A stretch of DNA of 54,856 nt from Candidatus Tanganyikabacteria bacterium (GCA_016867235.1 VGJY01000007.1:1-54856), one strand, 5' to 3'; positions 6,607 to 15,036 are shown, numbered from the stretch's first letter. Notes: generated by a model from the letters alone, not told the origin. Numbers and translations are program-made.

Positions 6607-8693
6607 CGGTAGAAGACCGCGATCGTCGAGGCGAACAGGAGGGTGGACAAAAGCGGCCAGTAGACGAGTTGCGAGTACAGGCCGCCGCGCGCGTGGAAGA
6701 GCTTCGGGCCGATCTCGCTGGCCTTGAGGATGGCCGCCAGGGCCACGAACCCGATCATCAGATACATCTCCAGGCAGAACACTTCCATGAAGATGAAGTC
6801 GCCTGACGAGAAGGTGTCGCGAACCTTGGCGTGGGTCAGGGCGACCGAGAAGAAGAAGCCCACGATCGGCCCGAGCACGGCCATGGTCTTGTCCCCGGGC
6901 TTGGTGAACTTGAGGTTGAGGAAGAGCAGGCCGGCGATGATGCAGATGGGCAGGATCACCGAGATCATCGGGCCCGCGAAGTTGCGGGCGATGAGCATGT
7001 TGTACCGCAACTCGGGGAAGTCGGACTGGCCCACGTAGCTCTGGATGCCGAAGTTGGACTTGTACCGGAGCTTCGTGTAGTCGAAGAACGTCTGCTCGAA
7101 GAACCAGCCGCTCAGCACGGCCGAGACGTCGATGCCGGGCAGATCCGCCAGATCCCACGTGCCGTAGGAGTCGAGATCCGGCACGAGCATGATGTTCTTG
7201 TCGAACTCGGCGGGCCGGAGGCGGATCCAGATGTTCTGGTGGTCGAGGGGGTAGCGGCTGTAATCGAAATCCTGCCGCAGCGTGATCTTGTAGTTCCAGC
7301 CCAGGGTCGTGCCGTTGATCGCCGGGCGGGTGTACGCCTCGCCGAGGCTCGCGCTGATGGCCTCGGGAAAGGTCACCCCGGGCACGAACTTGTCCTTGAT
7401 CGCATCGGGAACCTGCTGCCACACGATGCCCGTGACCGACACGTTGTTGGTGCCGCTGAACTCCACCGACTGCACGTGCATGCCGGTCGAGACGCGGATG
7501 GGCGTCTGGAACGTCAGCTTGCCGTTGGCGTACGGATCCTGCGAGATGAACCGCTGCAACTGGCCGCGGTCGGTCAGCATGATGTCGGAGTCGGACTGGA
7601 CCAGCGCCACGGTGCCCAGCGCCAGCAGCCAGATGAACAGCGTGCCGCCGATCAGGCCGATCGCCCAGATCCCGCACAGCCTCCAGAGCTCGTTGTCCTC
7701 GAAGCCGTCTATCTGGAAGAACAGCGCGAGGCCGGCGATGGCCATCACCAGGAAGGCGATGCAGATCTGGATCAGGTTCTGCTTGCCGGCCAGGGCCGCG
7801 GCCGACGGCTTGTCGGCCGACAGGCGCACGACATACGACCAGCCGGTCTGCTTGACGCGCTGGAACGACAGCCAGTATGGCGAGCCGGTCCTGCCGCTGA
7901 CCGCCGAGAAAGTGCCCGCGTCACCCGCCTTGACCGCCTTGGCGAGCCTGGCGTAGGCGGGTTCCTGGATCCGGGTCGACAGGGCGTCGAGCGATTGCTT
8001 CTGGATGACGTACTCCGAGACGGGATACGTGAGGACCCGGCCCTTCTCGGCCGAGACCATGAAGGCGAAGCCCGCCGATCCGAGGTCGATGGAGTCGATG
8101 ACGCGGTCGATGGCGGAGGTTCCGAAGTCCACGAACAGGACGCCCCCGCCCTTGACGGGCACCGAGTACTCCGCGACGCGTTCCTTGATTTCCTGCCGGT
8201 AGTAGGGCTCGACCCAGCCCTCTCCGGCGGCGCGCCGGGATTCGCCGGCGACTTGCTCGGTGTTGCCGGCCGGCCGGCGGATGTGCATGACGGCCGGCCG
8301 CTTCTCGGCATCGGCCACGTCGGTCGGCGGCACGTAGCCGACCGAGGTGAGCGCCGGATCGGCCGCCAGGAGCCCGGCCAGCCCGTCACGGGTGGCTGGC
8401 CCGCCCGCCTCGGCCAGCTCGCGGGCCTCCGCCTCGATGCGCGAGACGATCTCTTCGAACGCGGCGGCGCCCTTCCGGGCGCTGGCCTCCGCCCGCGTCT
8501 GGAGGTCTTTCTGGAATGCGGCATCCTTGGCCCAGAAGCGCCAGCCGAGCGCCAGCGTGACGGCCAGCGCTATCAGGAAAATCGCGGTCAGGGCCGGCTT
8601 GAGCCAGGCCGGGCCCCGCAAGGACGGAACGACTGGCGCGACCTGCTCGCTCTGCTCGGCTGCCGCGGGAACCTTCTTTTCTGCTTCTACCAA
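6603..8693 (-). CDS. Cache-domain / pentameric ligand-gated ion channel fusion
   Basis: The 696-residue membrane protein starts at TTG (8693) with GAGG 9 nt upstream. TM1 (about 31-52) is followed by a double-Cache-like extracytoplasmic domain (about 55-300). TM2 (306-327) and TM3 (338-365) come next. A pLGIC extracellular domain (about 370-570) has the pro-loop YSRYPLDHQ (478-486), and M1-M4 lie at about 573-594, 601-620, 632-656 and 675-693. The topology is self-consistent: both the Cache and the channel ligand domain lie outside. KVRDT after M2 matches the stand-alone channel at 696-1670. Cache domains bind small metabolites in chemoreceptors and kinases. Gating of the channel by a Cache ligand is inference. 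It heads a tight run with the nucleotidase-like and M28 genes. Confidence 0.8.
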   Translation of the reverse strand: MVEAEKKVPAAAEQSEQVAPVVPSLRGPAWLKPALTAIFLIALAVTLALGWRFWAKDAAFQKDLQTRAEASARKGAAAFEEIVSRIEAEARELAEAGGPATRDGLAGLLAADPALTSVGYVPPTDVADAEKRPAVMHIRRPAGNTEQVAGESRRAAGEGWVEPYYRQEIKERVAEYSVPVKGGGVLFVDFGTSAIDRVIDSIDLGSAGFAFMVSAEKGRVLTYPVSEYVIQKQSLDALSTRIQEPAYARLAKAVKAGDAGTFSAVSGRTGSPYWLSFQRVKQTGWSYVVRLSADKPSAAALAGKQNLIQICIAFLVMAIAGLALFFQIDGFEDNELWRLCGIWAIGLIGGTLFIWLLALGTVALVQSDSDIMLTDRGQLQRFISQDPYANGKLTFQTPIRVSTGMHVQSVEFSGTNNVSVTGIVWQQVPDAIKDKFVPGVTFPEAISASLGEAYTRPAINGTTLGWNYKITLRQDFDYSRYPLDHQNIWIRLRPAEFDKNIMLVPDLDSYGTWDLADLPGIDVSAVLSGWFFEQTFFDYTKLRYKSNFGIQSYVGQSDFPELRYNMLIARNFAGPMISVILPICIIAGLLFLNLKFTKPGDKTMAVLGPIVGFFFSVALTHAKVRDTFSSGDFIFMEVFCLEMYLMIGFVALAAILKASEIGPKLFHARGGLYSQLVYWPLLSTLLFASTIAVFYR

Positions 8694-8768
8694 TGCCCTT
8701 TACCTCGGCCGACTGCTTTGGACGGGGTGCCTATACCCGTACCTACGTACTTTCCCCGGATCGGTATT

Positions 8769-8798
8769 GCGGCCGGGCTCTTTGTGACGCCCGGCCGC
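8769..8798 (-). terminator. Possible factor-assisted terminator hairpin
   Basis: Ten-bp perfect arms (GCGGCCGGGC and its complement) enclose a 10-nt loop, 11 nt after the stop of the lipoprotein gene on the minus strand. No U-tract follows, so it may only slow polymerase or protect the 3' end. Confidence 0.35.
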
Positions 8799-8808
8799 CA
8801 TGCCCAGC

Positions 8809-9729
8809 CTAGTTGGTGTAGTTCCAGAACTCCAGGAACTGGGGCTGGCCCACCATCTGGTTGACGAAGCCCTTCTTCACCCGGTGGCCCATCCGGAAGC
8901 GGATGACCTCCTTGGCGCCCTCCTTGAAGGTGAGGCTGTACACCTCGTAGGGCTGCATCACGTGGATCAGCGACGTCTTGGGCACCGTGCCGTTGATCAC
9001 GCGGGTCACCATGACCTGCATCTTGTCGGCGTCCATGTTGACGAAGTTGAGCGTCTTGACCGACCCGGTGGCCTCGAGGGTGTTGGCGAAGCGCATCCGG
9101 TGCACGCCGACGGTGAAGTTCTTGCCGCCCTTCGGGCCGGCGTAGATGGTGATGGGCAACGTGACGACCGACGTGCTGGCCGGCAGGTCGACGTTGGCCA
9201 CGAGCTTGATGCCGTCGGTCAGCGTGATGGACGCGCCGACTTCCAGGTCGCCCGGGGTCACTTCGGCGTTGAGGGCCAGATCGAGCTTGATCTCCGTGCC
9301 CGCGGCCACCGTCGTGGGCGCCTCGGCGTAGCCGACTATCTTGCCGGCCAGGTCGTAGGCGCGGGCCTCGATCATCACCTTGCCGGCCTTGAAGCCGCCG
9401 ATTTTCACCTTCTTGCCGCCGGTCAGGTCGGCGATCGGGAAGACCTTCCTGATCAAGCCCAGTTGCGGCTCGCCGGTGTAGAAGGCCGCGAGTTCGACCG
9501 AGGCGACGTCGGCAGCCTTGGCCTGGACCTGCCGATCTCCTTCCGGCGCCGCGAGACCGGCGGGCAAGTTGATCGAGAATGTCACCTCGTGCGTGTCGTC
9601 GGCCGCGCCCAGCAGCATGGGCAAGCGGACCAGGTTCCCGGGGGCGGATCCCGGAGCGGCGCAGCCCACGGCCGCGACGGCAAAGGCGCCCAGGAGGGCG
9701 CAGGTCGCCTTGAGAGTATCTAGGGCCAT
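8809..9729 (-). CDS. Hypothetical lipoprotein, beta-rich
   Basis: The 306-residue product begins with a lipoprotein signal ending in AAVGC (lipobox, Cys about 23). The mature part is strand-rich and has no motif I recognise. It contains phrases typical of Ig-like or transthyretin-like carrier folds (GFKAGKVMIEARAYDLAG). The ATG is preceded by AGGAGG with 7-nt spacing, and this ribosome site overlaps the TAG stop of the binding-protein gene upstream, so the two are translationally close. Its place between a LivJ-type binding protein and the Cache channel suggests a surface accessory of the same sensory cluster, but that is inference. Confidence 0.6.
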   Translation of the reverse strand: MALDTLKATCALLGAFAVAAVGCAAPGSAPGNLVRLPMLLGAADDTHEVTFSINLPAGLAAPEGDRQVQAKAADVASVELAAFYTGEPQLGLIRKVFPIADLTGGKKVKIGGFKAGKVMIEARAYDLAGKIVGYAEAPTTVAAGTEIKLDLALNAEVTPGDLEVGASITLTDGIKLVANVDLPASTSVVTLPITIYAGPKGGKNFTVGVHRMRFANTLEATGSVKTLNFVNMDADKMQVMVTRVINGTVPKTSLIHVMQPYEVYSLTFKEGAKEVIRFRMGHRVKKGFVNQMVGQPQFLEFWNYTN

Positions 9730-9741
9730 GTTCGCGTCCTC

Positions 9742-11033
9742 CTAGTTGCTGAAGCCGAAGCGCAAGACGGTGGGCTGGTTTTCCAGCTTGCCGCCCTTGA
9801 CCTTCCACGTGACGTACTGGGCCTGCTTGACATCGCCGTTGTCGTCGAAGTCGAGCGCGCCCGACACGCCGTCGAGATCCAGATCGCCGCCGATCTTGAG
9901 CCGCTCGGCGGCCGCCCGGAAGCCCGGCACGCCGTAGCCCTCGACCTCGACTCCCCCGGCGGCCACGGCCTTGAGGTTGGCCTTGATCGCGTCCTTGGTG
10001 CTGGCCTTGCCGGCCACCAGGGCCAGGGCGTGCAACTGGACGGCGTCGTAGGCGTAGGGGCTGAAGTTGTCGGGGGCGCCCGGGAAGCGCTTGTCGTAGG
10101 CCGCCTCGAAGTCGGCGATCTTGTCCCCGTAAGGGTGGGGGAAAGTGCCTTCGAAGCCCTCGATCTTGGACGCGTCGCCGACCAGGCTGACGAACGAATC
10201 GTTGCGCAGCGATTCGCTGAAGAACCATTTGAGGCCGCTGTTGCCGCCGTCGGCGACCCAGGCCTTGAGGATCCGTCCTCGTTGTAGCCGACGAGGCCCA
10301 CCGCGGTCGCCCCGCTCGGGATCTTCGCCTTGATGGCCGCGTAATCCGGCGTGGCCGTGTCGCCGTAATCCACGACGGTGGCCGTGCGATTTCCCGGCTG
10401 CTCGAAGTGGCTCTTGATCTGCGCCGCCAGGCCCGTGCCGTAGGCGTTCGTGCGGTTGAGGACCAGCACGTTGGCGTGGCCCCGGTTGGACAGCAAACCG
10501 GCCATGACGCCGCCCTGCAGGTTGTCCTGGGGGATGGTCCGGAAGAAGTAGCCGGTCGCGCCCAGCGTGCTGAGCGACGGCGCGGTCGAGGCCGGGGAGA
10601 TGGCCACGATGCCGGCGGGCTTGAGCACCTCGTCGACGACGCGCGCCGAGACGCCGCTGAAGTTCGGGCCGATCACGGCGATCGCGCCGGCCTCGACCAG
10701 TTCCTTGGCGGCCGCCACGCCCTTGTCGGCGTTGCCCTCGTCGTCCTTGGGCAGCAACTCGATCGGCGAGCCGTTGACGCCGCCTGCCTCGTTGACGTGC
10801 TCGGCCGCCAGCAGCGCACCGTTGCGGGCGCTGATGCCACTGGCCGAACTGGACCCGCTGAGCGGCCCGATGTAGCCGATCTTGACCGCCGGGCCGCTTG
10901 GCCCCTGCTGCGCTCCGCCAGCGGCCGTCTGGCCGGGCGGGGGAGCGCACCCCACGGTCGCGAGAATGCCAGCCATTCCGAGGACGGACGCGGTCGAGAT
11001 TCGGCGCGCGAAGACCGAGAGTCGGATCGGCAA
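9742..11033 (-). pseudogene. LivJ-type branched-chain amino-acid-binding lipoprotein, frameshifted
   Basis: A TTG start (11033) with AGGAGG 5 nt upstream opens a lipoprotein signal (ATVGC). It continues into a classic type-1 periplasmic-binding protein of the LivJ/Peripla_BP_6 family: KIGYIGPLSGSSS, NGSPIELLPKDDEGN, IGPNFSGVSARVV. Near 10271 the frame is lost after GYNEDG and resumes in another frame at ILKAWVADGG, running to RFGFSN and a stop at 9742. The two halves join exactly in family register, and the total length (1292 nt) is one base short of a multiple of three. A single-base deletion or a sequencing error is the simplest reading. No LivHMGF transporter genes are nearby, so it may serve sensing rather than uptake. 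Confidence 0.8.
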
Positions 11034-11136
11034 GGTGCCCTCCTGTGTGTTCGAGGGGCCTACGTACGTGTTTCCGGCGCGGAAAGGCCCCCTTGGCGGT
11101 TAGCGATGGCAAGAATCTACAGTCTTGGGTCGGCAG

Positions 11137-11165
11137 AATGCAAGACTTACGAAAATTAACGTCAA
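11137..11165 (-). promoter_or_regulatory. Candidate promoter for the binding-protein/channel operon
   Basis: In an AT-rich patch upstream of the LivJ-type gene, TTGACG (11160-11165) is spaced 17 nt from TGCATT (11137-11142). The -35 is good and the -10 weak, so this is tentative. An alternative -10 is TAGATT slightly downstream. It is the only clearly AT-rich spacer upstream of this run of minus-strand genes. Confidence 0.3.
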
Positions 11166-11195
11166 CAGTGAAAACTACGTGGATGCGTCGATCGC

Positions 11196-12263
11196 CTACA
11201 GCGCCACGCGATCCGGCCGCGCGGCGTGCAGGGCCACCAGGACCTCGGCGACGGTGGCGTAGAGTTCCGGCGGGATGAGGTCGCCCAGTTCGACGACCCG
11301 GTAGAGTTCGCGGGCCAGTGGCGGGTTCTCGACGATCGGCACCTGGTGCTCCTCGGCGATCGCCCGGATGCGCAGGGCCACGTCGTCGACGCCCTTGGCG
11401 ACCACCATCGGGGCCGGCGCCGCGCCGTCGCGTTCGTACAGGAGCGCCACCGCGAAGTGCGTCGGGTTCGTGATGACGACGGTGGCGCGAGGAACCTGCT
11501 GCATCATCCTGCGCCGCGCCGCCTGGCGCATGCGCTTGCGGATCTCCGCCTTGACGTTGGGATCGCCTTCCTGCTGCTTCTGCTCGTCCTTGACCTCCTG
11601 CTTGCTCATACGGAGGGATTTCTTGTAGTCGTACCGCTGCCAGTAGAAGTCGAACAAGGCGATCACGATGAGCGCGATCACGCAGCGCACGGCCAGCGTC
11701 CAGGCGGCCTCGGCGATCAGCGGTCCCGACACGGACGGGCTCATGCGCAGGCCGCTCAGGATCACCGGATACCGGTCGGCTAGCACCTGCCAGACGATGA
11801 CCCCGATGATCGCCATCTTGAGGATGCCCTTGAAGAGCTCCACGAACGATCGCGCCGCGAAGAAGCGCTTGACCCCGGTGAAAGGGTTGATCTTCTTGAG
11901 GTCCGGCCGCATCGACTCGGTGGTGAACAACGGCCCGACCATCAGGTAGTTGACGACGATTCCGGTGACGAGCAGGGCCAGCAGGAGCGGGGCCAAGACC
12001 CGCAGGACCACCGTCGCGTCTTCCAGCAGGATCCGCCAGAGCGACTCGATCGACAGGTCGCCTTCCGGGAACTGCCCCAGGTGCGTCTGGACCAGGCGTT
12101 GCAACTCCTCGGCGACGTCCGGCCACAGGAGGCGCATCATCACGATCGCCACCAGCATGATCGCCGCGGTCGTGACGTCCTGGCTGCGCATGACGTTGCC
12201 CTTCTTGCGGGCGTCGGACACGCGCTTGGGTGTCGCTTCTTCGGTCTTTTCGGCGTCGGCCAT
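11196..12263 (-). CDS. flhB: Flagellar export switch protein FlhB
   Basis: The 355-residue inner-membrane component of the flagellar type III export gate starts with the typical MADAEKTEEATPKR. Four TM segments lie within about 30-205. The cytosolic domain follows, with the autocleavage motif NPTH at 266-269, whose cleavage switches substrate specificity from hook to filament. It is the last gene of the minus-strand flagellar operon, 6 nt after fliR. A second FlhB-type cytosolic domain is encoded separately at 20208-20507. Confidence 0.97.
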   Translation of the reverse strand: MADAEKTEEATPKRVSDARKKGNVMRSQDVTTAAIMLVAIVMMRLLWPDVAEELQRLVQTHLGQFPEGDLSIESLWRILLEDATVVLRVLAPLLLALLVTGIVVNYLMVGPLFTTESMRPDLKKINPFTGVKRFFAARSFVELFKGILKMAIIGVIVWQVLADRYPVILSGLRMSPSVSGPLIAEAAWTLAVRCVIALIVIALFDFYWQRYDYKKSLRMSKQEVKDEQKQQEGDPNVKAEIRKRMRQAARRRMMQQVPRATVVITNPTHFAVALLYERDGAAPAPMVVAKGVDDVALRIRAIAEEHQVPIVENPPLARELYRVVELGDLIPPELYATVAEVLVALHAARPDRVAL

Positions 12264-12269
12264 GGCGGG

Positions 12270-13070
12270 CTACACGAAAAACGCCAGCGCCTGCCGGATC
12301 CAGCGCAAGAACAGGTCGTCGAAGTACGCCATCATCAGCGGCAGGCCCAGGAAGATGGTCAGGATGCCGACGCCGATCTTGATGGGGAAGCCGGCGACGA
12401 AGACGTTCATCTGCGGCATCACGCGGTTCATGATCGCCAGCGCCAGTTCGGCCAGCAGCAACACGCCCAGGATGGGGAGCAGCAGCGTGAAGACGATGGT
12501 CAGCATCCCGTTGTAGCTGTCCATCAGGTGGTCCTTGACCTGCGGCGCCATGTAGAACTCGCCGGGAGGCATCACCTCGAGGCTCTTGGCCACGGCGAGG
12601 ACCAGGAAGTGGTGGCCGTCGATGAGCAGGAAGGAGATGGTGGCCACAGCGGTCAGGATCAAGGCGAGGCTGGTGATCTGGCCGCCCGAGTTGGGGTCGA
12701 AGATCTGGTCCATCCCGAAGCCCATCTGCAACCCGATCATGTAGCCCGCGAACTGGATCGCGTGGATCAGCAGCATGGTGACGAAGCCGAGCAGGAGGCC
12801 GGCCACCAGTTCGCCGGCCAGCGCCATGGTGAGGGCGCCGGGATCGCCGACCTGCGGCACGGGCGCCCGCCCCAGTTGCACCGGCAGGAGCATGAGGGCC
12901 AGGAAGAATCCCAGGCCCACGCGAATGCGTACCGGCACCTGCACGTTGGAGTAGATGGGCGCCGTGACCATCATCGCGCTGAACCGGCACAGCAGCAGCA
13001 TGAAGACCAGCACCGTCTGCTGGGGCAGGGCCAGGAGCCCCCCAAGATCGAGCGTGGGGATCGGCTGCAT
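12270..13070 (-). CDS. fliR: Flagellar export gate protein FliR
   Basis: The 266-residue hydrophobic protein has the FliR/SpaR pattern (FMLLLCRFSAMMVTAP, LGFVTMLLIHAIQFAGYMIG) and about six TM segments. It is a core subunit of the FliP-Q-R export gate. The ATG is only 8 nt from the end of the MITE at 13079-13252, so the sequence directly upstream, where its ribosome site should lie, is now supplied partly by the element. I see no good Shine-Dalgarno there. Confidence 0.95.
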   Translation of the reverse strand: MQPIPTLDLGGLLALPQQTVLVFMLLLCRFSAMMVTAPIYSNVQVPVRIRVGLGFFLALMLLPVQLGRAPVPQVGDPGALTMALAGELVAGLLLGFVTMLLIHAIQFAGYMIGLQMGFGMDQIFDPNSGGQITSLALILTAVATISFLLIDGHHFLVLAVAKSLEVMPPGEFYMAPQVKDHLMDSYNGMLTIVFTLLLPILGVLLLAELALAIMNRVMPQMNVFVAGFPIKIGVGILTIFLGLPLMMAYFDDLFLRWIRQALAFFV

Positions 13071-13078
13071 GCCGGGCC

Positions 13079-13252
13079 TAGTGTCCCGCCGCGCTGATTC
13101 GTTGTGGGTGCGGGCAGCGTTTTTCGGTCATGGCGAGGCGCACGAGAGCGCCGTGTACTTGAAGCGGCGCGGGTACACAAGCTCTCGGGCAACGACAGCA
13201 GGGCCGAAAGGGCGCCGCCGAAGGCGCAACGAATCAGTGCGGCGGGACACTA
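13079..13252 (-). mobile_element. MITE with TA target-site duplication between fliQ and fliR
   Basis: Terminal inverted repeats of 26 nt (13079-13104 and 13227-13252) match at 25 positions. The outer bases are TA-GTGTCCCGCCGC on each side, giving a TA duplication as in IS630/Tc1-mariner elements. The roughly 170-bp interior carries no ORF of its own. A further inner hairpin (GTGTAC/GTACAC near 13153-13178) suggests the whole unit can fold. Removing the element restores a fliQ stop (TAG) followed 7 nt later by the fliR ATG, so the insertion is precise and leaves both genes intact. No transposase is in the window, so it would be non-autonomous. The strand is arbitrary. Confidence 0.85.
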
Positions 13253-13519
13253 GTGCGCGTACCGCGGGAGCGAGATCAGGATGTTGGCCGTGTAGTCGAT
13301 GAGGCTCTGGAGCATCCACGGGCCCAGGAACACCAGGGCGATGCCCACCGCGGCGATCTTGGGGATGAAGGTGAGGGTGGCTTCGTTGATCTGGGTGACC
13401 GCCTGGAAGATGCTGATGATGAGGCCGACGATCAGCGAGAGCAGCAAGGCCGGGCCGCCGATGATGGCCATGACGATGATGCCGCGGAGCACCATGTCGA
13501 GGAAGATCTCTTGTGTCAT
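13250..13519 (-). CDS. fliQ: Flagellar export gate protein FliQ
   Basis: The 89-residue protein has two TM helices and the FliQ pattern (MTQEIFLDMVLRGI, FQAVTQINEATLTFIPK). It is a subunit of the export gate with FliP and FliR. Its TAG stop coincides with the TA end of the MITE, and the stop would be the same without the element. Confidence 0.95.
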   Translation of the reverse strand: MTQEIFLDMVLRGIIVMAIIGGPALLLSLIVGLIISIFQAVTQINEATLTFIPKIAAVGIALVFLGPWMLQSLIDYTANILISLPRYAH

Positions 13520-13633
13520 GCGTGCGCCCCGGAAGCGGCTGCAAGCGCCGGGCGGCAGCGGGGCGCGGGCATGGCGCGCCGGAGCGCCCCACGAGAGGAT
13601 GCCAGGCTCGTCAGACCCACATCGAAACCTTCC

Positions 13634-14401
13634 TCAGAGAAAACTCTGCACGAGCCCGCGGGCGAGCAGGTGCCACCCGTCGACCAGCACGAAGAGGATC
13701 AGCTTGAAGGGCAGGCTGATCATGACCGGCGGCAGCATCATCATGCCCATCGACATCAGGATGCTCGAGACGACCATGTCGATGACCAGGAACGGCAGAT
13801 AGATCATGAAGCCCATCTGGAAGGCCGTCTTGAGCTCGCTGATCACGAAGGACGGGATCAGCACGTAGGTGGGGATATCCGCGACTCGCTGCGGCTTGGG
13901 CAGCTTGGCCATGTTCATGAACAGGCCGATGTCCTTCTGACGCGTCTGCTTGAGCATGAAGGTGCGCAGCGGCTGCTCGGCGTTCTTGAGGGCCGTGACC
14001 TGGTCGGCGCGGCCGTTGAGGTAGGGCTGGACGGCCTCGTCGTTGATCTTGGTCGCGACGGGCGCCATCACGAAGAAGGTCATGAACAGGGCCAGGCCCA
14101 CGATCACCTGGTTGGGCGGCATCGCCTGGGTGCCGATGGCGTGGCGCACGAAGGACAAGACGATGATGATGCGCGTGAATGCGGTCATCATGATCAGGAT
14201 CGCCGGCGCCAGGGAGAGCACCGTGAGCAGCAGCATGATCTGCAGGCTCGCCGCGACCGTGCCCCGATCGGTGGTCAGCGGGATGTCGGGCACCCGGACC
14301 TGGGCATGGGCGACCTGGGGGGCGAACGCGACCAGGGCCGCCGCCGCGGCGACAGCCAAGAGCAGCCAGCTATCCCTGATCCGGGCCAACCCGGTGTTCA
14401 T
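13634..14401 (-). CDS. fliP: Flagellar export gate protein FliP
   Basis: The FliP family is clear from LSLAPAILIMMTAFTRIIIVLSF-type sequence, a signal-like N-terminus (ending AQVAHAQ-like) and about four TM segments. I choose the ATG at 14401 because GATGAGG lies 6 nt upstream; another in-frame ATG at 14413 has no ribosome site. Product 255 aa. It lies 114 nt upstream of fliQ and is preceded by a structured spacer (14430-14497). Confidence 0.95.
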   Translation of the reverse strand: MNTGLARIRDSWLLLAVAAAAALVAFAPQVAHAQVRVPDIPLTTDRGTVAASLQIMLLLTVLSLAPAILIMMTAFTRIIIVLSFVRHAIGTQAMPPNQVIVGLALFMTFFVMAPVATKINDEAVQPYLNGRADQVTALKNAEQPLRTFMLKQTRQKDIGLFMNMAKLPKPQRVADIPTYVLIPSFVISELKTAFQMGFMIYLPFLVIDMVVSSILMSMGMMMLPPVMISLPFKLILFVLVDGWHLLARGLVQSFL

Positions 14402-14429
14402 CGCATGCCTCATCCCCGGTGCAAGTTAC

Positions 14430-14497
14430 GGGGAGCTTCCCGACTGGTTATGTTTACCTGGCGGGTTGCCGGCCGGCTGTGAGCTCCCCCACAGCCG
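14430..14497 (-). other. Possible pseudoknot-forming RNA element upstream of fliP
   Basis: On the minus strand a hairpin with 8-bp arms CGGCTGTG/CACAGCCG (14497-14490 and 14481-14474) presents the 8-nt loop GGGGAGCT. That loop is exactly complementary to AGCTCCCC at 14437-14430, about 29 nt before the fliP ATG at 14401. Loop pairing would make a pseudoknot or kissing structure in the fliO-fliP spacer. No known riboswitch class is recognised. Confidence 0.35.
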
Positions 14498-14508
14498 TTT
14501 TCGGTAAG

Positions 14509-15006
14509 CTAGCCTTCCGACTTGGGGGGGATCACGGCCTGGCGCAGTGAAGAATCGATGACGGCCTCGAAATCGTCGGGCCGATCGGCGGCGCGGCGGA
14601 CGGTCTGGCCGAAGGCGACCTGGGCGGCTTCGGGCGGCGGCTGATCGGCCGGCCACTCGGCCAGCTTCACCAGCAGGCCGGCGCCGTTGGAACCCACCAG
14701 CAACGTCTGGTCGCCCACCTGCACCAGGTACAGGCTCTGCGTCCCGGCCAGGCGGGCGGTCTCCAGCACGCGGATGCGGCCGAAGTCGGCCGGCGCCCGC
14801 TGGCCCAGCAGCTTGCGATAGGCCAGCAGCGAGGCGTAGATCAGCGCGATGACGAAGCCGAGCTTCACCAGGAACCAGAACGCCTGCAGCCACAATGGCT
14901 GCTGCGGGGCCACCGCCAGCGCGGGATCCTGGTAGTCGCGCCAGACGAAGCCGTCGCCGGTGGCAGCCTGGGCCAGCGCGGGAGCGGCGAGCGCCAGCCA
15001 GGTCAT
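14509..15006 (-). CDS. fliO: Flagellar biosynthesis protein FliO
   Basis: The ATG at 15006 gives a 165-residue protein with a signal/TM-like N-terminus (MTWLALAAPALAQAA). It has one strong TM helix (FWFLVKLGFVIALIYASLLAY) and a cytosolic FliO domain (GRIRVLETARLAGTQSLYLVQVG, then LLVGS). FliO assists FliP assembly. The frame stays open upstream through tandem repeats (GPTPPSGA units), which I regard as non-coding, so the longer start at 15183 is rejected. Gene order cheY-fliO-fliP supports the call. Confidence 0.88.
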   Translation of the reverse strand: MTWLALAAPALAQAATGDGFVWRDYQDPALAVAPQQPLWLQAFWFLVKLGFVIALIYASLLAYRKLLGQRAPADFGRIRVLETARLAGTQSLYLVQVGDQTLLVGSNGAGLLVKLAEWPADQPPPEAAQVAFGQTVRRAADRPDDFEAVIDSSLRQAVIPPKSEG

Positions 15007-15036
15007 GGCGAAGGCGACACCGAGGCCGGCACGGAG

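Noticed and set aside
6607-7677. Long upstream extension of the nucleotidase-like gene, to 1281 residues
   Set aside because: This stretch is out-of-frame sequence inside the Cache-channel gene on the same strand. The GTG at 6606 overlapping the preceding stop gives a proper signal peptide.
11034-12990. 1082-codon open frame joining the LivJ 3' half to sequence across flhB and fliR
   Set aside because: It lies in the wrong frame of two certain flagellar genes. Only its last part, below about 10271, encodes the real continuation of the binding protein.
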